NCBI GenBank assembly: GCA_030841245.1 | Contig: JAVEDG010000088.1 | Span: 1-10,225 of the forward strand | Direction: 5' to 3' | DNA: 10,225 nt | Origin: Actinomycetota bacterium | GTDB taxonomy: Bacteria > Actinomycetota > Actinomycetes > JACCUZ01 | In this document: positions 1 through 6,181 of the stretch, piece after piece | How positions within the stretch are numbered: the stretch's first letter is position 1 | Layout: the number at the start of each line of letters is the position of its first letter | Notes under the pieces: model-generated | Told to the model about the DNA's origin: nothing | What the model saw: only the letters and a program-made list of their open reading frames with translations | The model's database searches: none | Translations under genes and position numbers: made by a program

Positions 1-21
1 GACGCTAACCTTGGCGCGGAT

Positions 22-37
22 CTCCCGTTGCCGGGAG
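22..37. repeat. Short perfect hairpin upstream of pdhA
   Basis: CTCCCG (22-27), loop TTGC, CGGGAG (32-37) form a perfect 6-bp stem with a tetraloop. No T-run follows on either strand, so it is not a textbook rho-independent terminator. It may end an upstream gene: frame 3 has a TAA at 6-8 and frame 1 a TGA at 61-63, and I cannot tell whether either closes a real gene. It could also be part of the pdhA control region. Confidence 0.4.
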
Positions 38-47
38 TGGACCTCGC

Positions 48-79
48 ATCGCCGCCCACGTGACCCGTGGCGCGGCGAT
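48..79. promoter_or_regulatory. Inverted repeat, candidate operator of the pdhABC operon
   Basis: Left arms ATCGCCG (48-54) and CCACG (56-60) pair with CGTGG (66-70) and CGGCGAT (73-79). That gives 12 bp of dyad with a small asymmetric bulge (C55 against C71-G72) around a TGACC centre at 61-65. The centre coincides with the possible -35 element of the pdhA promoter, which is where a repressor would bind. The symmetry is seen directly; the operator role is inferred. It could instead be a transcribed hairpin ending an upstream gene. Confidence 0.4.
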
Positions 80-89
80 TGGGTACAAG
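60..89 (+). promoter_or_regulatory. Possible promoter of the pdhA operon
   Basis: A -35-like GTGACC (60-65) and a -10-like TACAAG (84-89) are separated by 18 bp. This would start transcription around position 96, some 40 nt before the chosen pdhA start. Both hexamers are imperfect. Actinobacterial promoters are hard to call by eye, so this is a weak prediction, helped mainly by its position in the only non-coding stretch before the operon. Confidence 0.3.
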
Positions 90-124
90 CCGGGTGACGG
101 CGATCCCGTCCCCGTCGACGCGAT

Positions 125-130
125 GAGGAG
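125..130 (+). promoter_or_regulatory. Ribosome binding site that sets the pdhA start
   Basis: GAGGAG at 125-130 lies 5 nt before the GTG at 136. An in-frame GTG at 130 overlaps this motif and would have no usable Shine-Dalgarno sequence, so 136 is preferred. Confidence 0.6.
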
Positions 131-135
131 TGCGT

Positions 136-1266
136 GTGAGCCAGAGTTCAGGTCCTCCGGCGCCCCCTGCGGTGGTCCGGCCGATGCCAGACGCCGGCGC
201 CGCGCAGCTGGTCCAGCTGCTGACGCCGGAAGGCGAGCGGGTCGAGCACCCTGACTTCTCGCTCGACATCGGCGCCGAGGAGCTGCGTGCCCTCTACCGC
301 GACCTGGTGCTCGTCCGGCGGGTCGACACCGAGGCGACCGCTCTGCAACGACAGGGCGAGCTGGGCATCTGGGCCAGCCTGCTCGGCCAGGAGGCGGCGC
401 AGGTCGGGTCCGGTCGGGCGATGGCCGCACAGGACTACGCATTCCCGACCTACCGCGAGCACGGGGTCGCCTGGTGCCGCGGCGTCGACCCGCTCAACCT
501 GCTCGGGCTCTTCCGCGGCGTCAACCACGGTGGATGGGACCCGAACGAGAAGAACTTCCACCTGTACACGAGCGTCATCGGCGCGCAGACCTTGCACGCC
601 ACCGGATACGCCATGGGGTTGCAGAAGGACGGCAGTGACGGCGCCGTCATCGCCTACTTCGGCGACGGGGCGTCCAGCCAGGGCGATGTCAACGAGGCGT
701 TCACCTTCGCCAGCGTCTTCAACGCCCCGGTCGTGTTCTTCTGCCAGAACAACCAGTGGGCCATCTCGGAGCCGATCGACAAGCAGAGCCGGATCCCGCT
801 CTACCAGCGCGCGGCCGGCTTCGGTTTCCCCGGCGTACGGGTCGACGGCAACGACGTGCTCGCGGTGCTCGCGGTCACCCGCGCGGCACTGCAGAGCGCG
901 CGCGAGGGCAACGGCCCGACGCTGATCGAGGCCTTCACCTACCGGATGGGCGCGCACACGACGTCCGACGACCCGACGCGCTACCGGCTCAACGACGACC
1001 TCGAGTCGTGGAAGCTGAAGGACCCGATCGAGCGGGTGAAGGCTCACCTGTCGCGCAACGGGCTGGCCGACCAGGCCTTCTTCGAGACGCTCGAAGCTGA
1101 GTCGGACGACCTCGCCGCGCGTGTCCGCAAGGGCTGCCTCGACATGGCGGACCCGGGCCCGCTGTCCATCTTCGACCACGTGTACGCCGATGCCCATCCG
1201 CTCATCGACGAGGAGCGCGAGCAGTTCGCGGCCTACCTCGACACGTTCGAGGGGAGCGAGGCATGA
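136..1266 (+). CDS. pdhA: 2-oxoacid dehydrogenase E1 component, alpha subunit (annotated as pyruvate dehydrogenase; probably branched-chain type)
   Basis: This is the alpha subunit of the heterotetrameric, thiamine-diphosphate-dependent E1. It decarboxylates a 2-oxo acid and passes the acyl group to the lipoyl arm of E2 in the cytosol. The 376-aa length (GTG at 136) suits the family. The ThDP/Mg motif begins with GDG at residues 176-178 and ends with NN at 205-206 (CQNNQWAIS). The conserved phosphorylation-loop region YRMGAHTTSDDPTRYR spans 269-284. The stretches LQRQGEL and HTTSDDPTRYR resemble mycobacterial PdhA (Rv2497c) as I remember it, a protein reported to act in branched-chain 2-oxoacid dehydrogenase. 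The first 20 or so residues are Pro/Ala-rich and poorly conserved. It is the first gene of a tight pdhABC operon, and its stop overlaps the pdhB start (ATGA). The E1-alpha identity is certain; the pyruvate versus branched-chain substrate is inferred from lineage. Confidence 0.93.
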   Translation: MSQSSGPPAPPAVVRPMPDAGAAQLVQLLTPEGERVEHPDFSLDIGAEELRALYRDLVLVRRVDTEATALQRQGELGIWASLLGQEAAQVGSGRAMAAQDYAFPTYREHGVAWCRGVDPLNLLGLFRGVNHGGWDPNEKNFHLYTSVIGAQTLHATGYAMGLQKDGSDGAVIAYFGDGASSQGDVNEAFTFASVFNAPVVFFCQNNQWAISEPIDKQSRIPLYQRAAGFGFPGVRVDGNDVLAVLAVTRAALQSAREGNGPTLIEAFTYRMGAHTTSDDPTRYRLNDDLESWKLKDPIERVKAHLSRNGLADQAFFETLEAESDDLAARVRKGCLDMADPGPLSIFDHVYADAHPLIDEEREQFAAYLDTFEGSEA

Positions 1267-2246
1267 CCCAGATCACCCTGGCCAAGGGCGTCAACATGGG
1301 GCTGCGCAAGGCGATGGAGGCCGACCCGAAGGTGCTCGTCATGGGCGAGGACGTCGGCAAGCTGGGCGGGGTCTTCCGGGTCACGGACGGGCTGCAGAAG
1401 GACTTCGGTGAGGACCGCATCATCGACACCCCGCTCGCCGAGTCGGGGATCGTCGGCACCGCGATCGGCCTGGCCCTGCGCGGTTACCGTCCGGTCTGCG
1501 AGATCCAGTTCGACGGCTTCGTCTACCCGGCGTTCGACCAGATCGTGAGCCAGCTCGCCAAGATGCGCGCCCGCGCTCTGGGCAAGGTCGCGCTGCCGGT
1601 CGTGATCCGGATCCCGGTGGGCGGGGGCATCGGGGCGGTCGAGCACCACAGCGAGTCAAACGAGGCCTACTTCGCACACACTGCCGGGCTGCGTGTTGTC
1701 GCCTGCTCGAACCCGGTCGACGCCTACTTCATGGTCCAGCAGGCGATCGCCTCAGACGACCCGGTCGTCTTCTACGAGCCCAAGCGGCGCTACTGGGAGA
1801 AGGCGGACCTCGACGAGTCGCTCACCCTCGAGGCGGCGACACCGTTGCACCGGGCCCGGGTGATGCGCGAGGGCAACGACGTCACCATCGCGGCGTACGG
1901 TCCGATGGTCAAGACCGCGCTCGAGGCGGCCACCGCTGCCGACGAGGAGGGCAAGTCGCTGGAGGTCGTGGACCTGCGCTCGCTCTCGCCGCTCGACATG
2001 CCGACGCTGCGCGAGTCGGTCCGCCGGACCGGCCGGCTCGTCGTGGTGCACGAGGCGCCGGTGTTCCTCGGCATGGGCGCCGAGGTCGCGGCCCGGGTGA
2101 CGGAGGAGTGCTTCTACTCGCTCGAGGCGCCGGTGATGCGGGTGGGCGGGTTCGACACGCCGTACCCGCCGAGCCGCGTCGAGGAGGACTACCTGCCCGA
2201 CCTCGACCGCATCCTCGACGCCGTCGACCGTTCTCTCGCCTTCTAG
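1263..2246 (+). CDS. pdhB: 2-oxoacid dehydrogenase E1 component, beta subunit
   Basis: This is the beta subunit of the ThDP-dependent E1 and forms an alpha2-beta2 tetramer with the preceding gene product. At 327 aa it has the usual family length. The pyrimidine-binding transketolase domain covers about residues 1-175 and the C-terminal transketolase domain about 195-315. Visible landmarks are MGEDVG (E29 within it), the TPLAESG motif whose E60 is the expected ThDP-activating glutamate, the FDGFVYPAFDQI segment (83-94), and the HHSES histidine pair at 128-129. Where many relatives have a PGL motif, this protein reads HTAGL (139-143). The start ATG overlaps the pdhA stop by 4 nt (translational coupling), with GGGGAG at 1251-1256 as ribosome binding site 6 nt upstream. 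Confidence 0.94.
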   Translation: MTQITLAKGVNMGLRKAMEADPKVLVMGEDVGKLGGVFRVTDGLQKDFGEDRIIDTPLAESGIVGTAIGLALRGYRPVCEIQFDGFVYPAFDQIVSQLAKMRARALGKVALPVVIRIPVGGGIGAVEHHSESNEAYFAHTAGLRVVACSNPVDAYFMVQQAIASDDPVVFYEPKRRYWEKADLDESLTLEAATPLHRARVMREGNDVTIAAYGPMVKTALEAATAADEEGKSLEVVDLRSLSPLDMPTLRESVRRTGRLVVVHEAPVFLGMGAEVAARVTEECFYSLEAPVMRVGGFDTPYPPSRVEEDYLPDLDRILDAVDRSLAF

Positions 2247-2254
2247 GGGTTGCC

Positions 2255-3706
2255 ATGAAGCAGTTCCGTCTGCCCGACGTCGGTGAGGGTCTGACCGAGG
2301 CCGAGATCGTGTCGTGGAAGGTCAAGCCCGGCGACACGGTCAAGGTCAACGAGATCGTCGTGGAGATCGAGACCGCGAAGTCGCTGGTCGAGCTCCCCTC
2401 GCCGTTCGCCGGTGTCATCGGTGAGCTGCTCGTCGAGGAGGGCACCACCGTCGACGTCGGCACCCCGATCATCACCGTCGACGACGGCAGCGCAGCCGAG
2501 GCGCCCGCGCCACCGCGCGACGACGTGGCGCCTCCGCTGCCTGCAGAGGAAGGCGACCAGCCCGGCGAGGACGAGGCCGTCGAGGCCGGCCTGATCGGCG
2601 GGGCCGCGCCCGGTGGTCGCACGTCGGTCCTCGTCGGCTACGGCCCGCGAACGACGAGCGCCGCCCGCCGCCCGCGCAAGCAGGGAGCGGCTGCTCCTGG
2701 GTCGACCTCCGCCGAGACGGCCCAGCGTGCGGTCCAGGGTGCCGTGGCGGTCGAGCCGGCGCCGGTGGCCGAGCCGGCGGTCGAGGATACGGCACCTGCT
2801 GCCGTTGAGCAGCCGGAGGCACCGGCGTCCGGCGCCCCGGGAGCCCTCGCCAAGCCGCCGGTGCGCAAGCTGGCGAAGGACCTGGGTGTCGACATCTCGG
2901 CGCTCACCCCGAGCGGGCCCGGCGCCACGGTGACCCGCGAGGACGTCGAGGCGGCGGCCAACGGGTCGTCCACCGTCGCGCCCGCCCCGACCTGGGTCGC
3001 CGACGGCAACCGGGAGACCCGGATCCCGGTCAAGGGCGTGCGCAGGATGACCGCGCAGGCCATGGTCGGCTCGGCGTTCACCGCGCCGCACGTGACGGAG
3101 TGGGTGCAGGTCGACGTCACCCGCACCATGGAGATGGTCGACCGGTTGCGCACCGACCGCGAGTTCCGCGACGTCAAGGTCAGCCCGCTGCTCGTCGTGA
3201 TGAAGGCGCTGCTGCTGGCCATCAAGCGCAACCCCGAGGTGAACGCGTCCTGGGACGAGGGCGCGCAGGAGATCGTCGTCAAGCACTACGTCAACCTCGG
3301 CATCGCGGCGGCGACCCCGCGCGGTTTGGTCGTGCCGAACATCAAGGATGCCGACCGGATGTCGCTGCGCGAGCTCGCTGAGGCACTCGGCGGGCTGACA
3401 GAGACCGCCCGCGCCGGGCGGACCCAGCCGGCGGAGATGGCGGGTGGGACGATGACGATTACCAACGTCGGTGTGTTCGGCGTCGACTCCGGCACACCGA
3501 TCATCAACCCGGGAGAGTCGGCGATCCTGTGCTTCGGCCAGGTCCGCCCGATGCCGTGGGTGCACGACGGCGAGCTCGCCGTCCGCCAGGTGACCCAGCT
3601 GGCCGTGTCGTTCGACCACCGGCTGATCGACGGCCGGCTCGGCTCGATGTTCCTCTCCGACATCGCGCGCGTGCTCGAGGACCCGGCGACCGCGCTGCTG
3701 TGGTGA
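2255..3706 (+). CDS. pdhC: 2-oxoacid dehydrogenase E2 component (dihydrolipoamide acyltransferase)
   Basis: This is the core acyltransferase of the complex, moving the acyl group from lipoyl-lysine to CoA. Start ATG 2255 follows AGGGG (2245-2249) that overlaps the pdhB stop; the gap is 8 bp and the protein 483 aa. The domains in order are one lipoyl domain (1-77) with the lipoylated lysine K42 in EIETAKS; a long Ala/Pro/acidic linker (78-198) with a conserved-looking LVGYG island at 126-130 and a basic patch RRPRK at 138-142; a peripheral E1/E3-binding domain (about 200-236, VRKLAKDLGVDISALTPSG); and the catalytic domain (about 255-483) ending in the active-site motif DHRLIDG with H455 and D459. 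The single lipoyl domain and linker fit actinobacterial branched-chain E2 proteins. E3 (lipoamide dehydrogenase) is not encoded here. Confidence 0.93.
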   Translation: MKQFRLPDVGEGLTEAEIVSWKVKPGDTVKVNEIVVEIETAKSLVELPSPFAGVIGELLVEEGTTVDVGTPIITVDDGSAAEAPAPPRDDVAPPLPAEEGDQPGEDEAVEAGLIGGAAPGGRTSVLVGYGPRTTSAARRPRKQGAAAPGSTSAETAQRAVQGAVAVEPAPVAEPAVEDTAPAAVEQPEAPASGAPGALAKPPVRKLAKDLGVDISALTPSGPGATVTREDVEAAANGSSTVAPAPTWVADGNRETRIPVKGVRRMTAQAMVGSAFTAPHVTEWVQVDVTRTMEMVDRLRTDREFRDVKVSPLLVVMKALLLAIKRNPEVNASWDEGAQEIVVKHYVNLGIAAATPRGLVVPNIKDADRMSLRELAEALGGLTETARAGRTQPAEMAGGTMTITNVGVFGVDSGTPIINPGESAILCFGQVRPMPWVHDGELAVRQVTQLAVSFDHRLIDGRLGSMFLSDIARVLEDPATALLW

Positions 3707-3746
3707 GGGCCATGCCTGTCACGGCGGACGTGCGAGGCTGACGCGC

Positions 3747-4508
3747 ATGCGCGTGCACGTGGTCCAGCTGGCTTACGACGACACCGAGCCGATCGACGTA
3801 CGGCGCCAGCGCGTCGCGTCCCTGCTTCGCGAGCAGTCGGGGGCCGACCTCGTCGTGCTGCCGGAGCTGTGGCCGCAGGGCGGATTCTCCTACGGCCGGT
3901 GGGAGTCGCAGGCGGAGGCCCTGGACGGCCCGACGCTCGGTGCGCTGCGACCGGCGGTGCACGACCTCCGTGCCGTCGTGCATGCCGGGTCCTTCGTCGA
4001 GCGCGACGAGGCCGGTCAGCTGTTCAACACCTCGGTGCTGCTCGGTGCCGACGGCGAGGTCCTCGCGACGTACCGCAAGATCCATCTGTTCGGCTTCAGC
4101 GAGGGCGAGCCCAAGCTGATGACGGCGGGGCGCAAGGTCGTCGTGCACGAGGGGCTCGGCCTGGCCACGTGCTACGACCTGCGCTTTCCCGAGCTGTTCC
4201 GGTCTCTTCTCGACGCAGGGACCCAGGTGCTGCTGCTGCCGGCCGCGTGGCCGGCCCGGCGTACCGAGCACTGGCGGTTGCTAGCCCGGGCCCGTGCGGT
4301 CGAGAACCAGATGTATGTGATCGCCTGCAACACGGCCGGGACCCACGGGGGTGTCCCGCAGGCCGGTCACTCGATCGTCGTCGACCCGTGGGGCGAGGTG
4401 CTCGCCGAGGCCGGCACCGACGAGGAGGTTCTGGTCTCCGACATCGACCTCGGTCGGGTGCAGGAGACGCGCGAGAAGTTCCCGGTGCTGGCGGACCGGA
4501 GGCTGTGA
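3747..4508 (+). CDS. Carbon-nitrogen hydrolase (nitrilase superfamily; omega-amidase/Nit2-like)
   Basis: This is a cytosolic thiol amidase of the nitrilase superfamily, hydrolysing a C-N bond of a small amide. The Glu-Lys-Cys catalytic triad is visible in 253 aa: E40 in LVVLPELWPQGG, K111 in TYRKIHLFGF and C142 in ATCYDLRFPELFR; the second conserved glutamate is E121 in EGEPKLM. The segment AAWPARRTEHW (166-176) and the C-terminal DPWGEVLAEAG (213-223) are typical of the omega-amidase/Nit branch. ATG 3747 has a weak CGAGG about 9 nt upstream. The gene lies 40 bp after pdhC with no visible terminator between, so co-transcription is likely. A role in hydrolysing 2-oxo acid amides made by transaminases, whose products would feed or resemble the neighbouring dehydrogenase substrates, is plausible but inferred. 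Deaminated-glutathione amidase or a general amidase are alternatives. Confidence 0.88.
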   Translation: MRVHVVQLAYDDTEPIDVRRQRVASLLREQSGADLVVLPELWPQGGFSYGRWESQAEALDGPTLGALRPAVHDLRAVVHAGSFVERDEAGQLFNTSVLLGADGEVLATYRKIHLFGFSEGEPKLMTAGRKVVVHEGLGLATCYDLRFPELFRSLLDAGTQVLLLPAAWPARRTEHWRLLARARAVENQMYVIACNTAGTHGGVPQAGHSIVVDPWGEVLAEAGTDEEVLVSDIDLGRVQETREKFPVLADRRL

Positions 4509-4524
4509 CCGAGGCGGCGGCTGG

Positions 4525-6054
4525 CTAGTGGCCGTGGATCACGGCGCGTGGGTGTGCGCTCGCGTGCCGAAGCGCTGCAAGAGTGCTCGGTCCCAGGGAC
4601 TTGTCGGCGAACCAGATCCAGCCTTTGACCGAACCGATGCGCCGGTAGTCGGTGCTCAGCAGCGGGCCCATCCACGGCTGCTTCGGCACGCCCACTGCGA
4701 TGAGCGTCGGTCGTTGGCGCCCGATCCACCTGCCGAAGCCGGCAAGACCCCCCGGATAGGTGTCGTCGACGTAGCGGTTCAGCCCGCTGCTGAACATCTG
4801 GTAGCGCGTCGGATTGGTCCGGCCCGACAGGACCAGGGCCTGGGGGGCGCGCAAGGAGAGAATGGTGGCGTTGCCCGGGAGCTGGGCGAGCACGGCGACG
4901 ACCGAGTGCCGCTGGTGAACCAGCATGTGGTTGCGGTGGGCGACGCTGAACGTCACGGCGAGGGCCATGCTGACGACGAGCCAGGCCGCCGTGATGCCGA
5001 GGGCGAGCGGGCGGGTCAGTCGCGCAGCGAGGGTTTTGACCAGCCCACCCATGCCGATCGCGGCCAGCGGCAGCAGTGGGAAGACGTCGGGCCAGTTGTC
5101 GAAGTCGTGCAGCGTCCACAACAGGCCGCCGAGGCAACCCACGGCGAAGGCAGCCACGAGGACCACAGACGGATCGTTGCGGCGGCTCGAGCTGCGCAGT
5201 GCCGGCAAGGCAAGGGCGATCAACGCCGCGAGCCCCACGACGAGGACCAGTAGCGAGAAGCCGTACCCCTTGCGGAGGTCGGCGACGTGTGTGGAGAGGT
5301 GCGAGGTGAACGTGGTCGCAGTCGTGTAGCGCGAGTTGATCACCACGAACGCGTCGACGGCCACGTGCACGGCCCCCACGGCGACGAAGTACACGAGACA
5401 TGCGACCGCGGAGAGCAGGCCGCCCACGATCATCCTTGCGGTGGCCCGGAGCCGACGGCCCGGCTCGGCGGTGAGGACCGCGACCGCCAGCATCGGCGCG
5501 CCGACGAAGAAGGCGATCTGCAGCACGAGTGTGGCGAGGCCGACGAACAGGCCGGCCGTGAGCCAGCGCTTCTTGGTCAGAGCCCAGAAGGCGTAGAGCA
5601 AGAAGAGCATCATGGGCGTCTTCTCGCGCGGGCCGTACGTCGCGTAGGTGATGAACCCGGCAAAGCTGAGCAGTGCGGTCGCCGACGACACCCCCGCGAT
5701 CCGCGACGCGAACAGGTCGCGAGCGGCCAGATAGGCAAGGCAGACACAGCCCACCGAGATGAGCATGTAGAGAACGCGAGTGCCCAGCAGGTCATCGTGG
5801 CCGGTGACTCGTGCAACACCCACGCCGATCGCGGGGATCAGATGAGCGAGCGGTCCGGCCCGGTTGAGGATGCCGACATAGGCCGGGACACCGTCGGCGA
5901 CCTGCTGACCCGCGTAGGCGTAGACGCCGGGGTCGCGCCCCAGAGCGCCGGAGAAGCCGTGCAGCACGAAGGTGACCAGCGACACCAGACCCAGCAGGGG
6001 CAGCGCGGGGTCGACCCGAGCCAACCGTTGACGCACCTGTGTGGCAGCACTCAT
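4525..6054 (-). CDS. Polytopic membrane protein, probable GT-C family glycosyltransferase
   Basis: This is a 509-aa integral membrane protein with about ten hydrophobic helices. Examples lie near residues 17-34, 66-83, 94-111, 121-138, 146-160, 164-194, 208-238, 265-286, 297-314, 323-341 and 351-371. A mostly soluble C-terminal part runs from about 375 to 509. After helix 1 comes RDPGVYAYAGQQVADGVPAY (40-59), which is followed by LNRAGPL. This layout, with an acidic residue (D41) in the first external loop and then a G-x-P-Y-like and a W/N-x-x-x-P-like motif, is that of lipid-phosphate-sugar-dependent GT-C enzymes (GT39/PMT_2, ArnT, RgtA type). If so, it transfers a sugar from a polyprenyl phosphate carrier to a wall glycan, lipid or protein outside the membrane. 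The acceptor is unknown. It runs convergent to the amidase gene with only 16 bp between stops. Its base composition looks slightly less GC-rich than its neighbours by eye. Enzyme activity is inferred from topology and motif, not a firm family match. Confidence 0.65.
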   Translation of the reverse strand: MSAATQVRQRLARVDPALPLLGLVSLVTFVLHGFSGALGRDPGVYAYAGQQVADGVPAYVGILNRAGPLAHLIPAIGVGVARVTGHDDLLGTRVLYMLISVGCVCLAYLAARDLFASRIAGVSSATALLSFAGFITYATYGPREKTPMMLFLLYAFWALTKKRWLTAGLFVGLATLVLQIAFFVGAPMLAVAVLTAEPGRRLRATARMIVGGLLSAVACLVYFVAVGAVHVAVDAFVVINSRYTTATTFTSHLSTHVADLRKGYGFSLLVLVVGLAALIALALPALRSSSRRNDPSVVLVAAFAVGCLGGLLWTLHDFDNWPDVFPLLPLAAIGMGGLVKTLAARLTRPLALGITAAWLVVSMALAVTFSVAHRNHMLVHQRHSVVAVLAQLPGNATILSLRAPQALVLSGRTNPTRYQMFSSGLNRYVDDTYPGGLAGFGRWIGRQRPTLIAVGVPKQPWMGPLLSTDYRRIGSVKGWIWFADKSLGPSTLAALRHASAHPRAVIHGH

Positions 6055-6072
6055 CTGAAAGGGTCCTTGGGG

Positions 6073-6084
6073 TCGCCCGGGCGA
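6073..6084. repeat. 12-bp perfect palindrome before the glycosyltransferase gene
   Basis: TCGCCCGGGCGA is a perfect palindrome 18 bp before the glycosyltransferase start. It extends imperfectly outward (GGG at 6069-6071 against CCC at 6086-6088). It sits just downstream of a possible -10 element, as an operator could. GC-rich palindromes also arise by chance in such a genome. Confidence 0.35.
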
Positions 6085-6090
6085 ACCCAG

Positions 6091-6096
6091 AACCTA
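6091..6096 (-). promoter_or_regulatory. Possible -10 element for the glycosyltransferase gene
   Basis: Read on the - strand this is TAGGTT, matching the actinobacterial TANNNT pattern, 36 nt before the start codon. No convincing -35 is visible. The 127-bp gap between the kinase stop and this gene leaves room for an independent promoter. Confidence 0.25.
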
Positions 6097-6181
6097 TCGT
6101 GCACCGTGTACCCGGGCCACGACTGGCGCGCCCTTGCGCGGCAGCAGCTTTCGTCCGTCAGCAGCGCCGACGGCGATCGGG

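Noticed and set aside
1..63. Tail of an upstream + strand protein ending at TGA 61-63
   Set aside because: Only 20 codons are visible, another frame is open just as far, and the stop falls inside the inverted repeat, so the evidence does not favour any one frame.
2243..3619. Long - strand open frame (458 codons) opposite pdhC
   Set aside because: Long antisense frames are expected in very high-GC genes. The product is Arg/Gly/His/Asp-rich with no recognisable domain, while pdhC on the other strand is unmistakable.
3712..3741. Nine-codon open frame between pdhC and the amidase
   Set aside because: It has no proper ribosome binding site spacing, no attenuator-like hairpins nearby, and its size is expected by chance.
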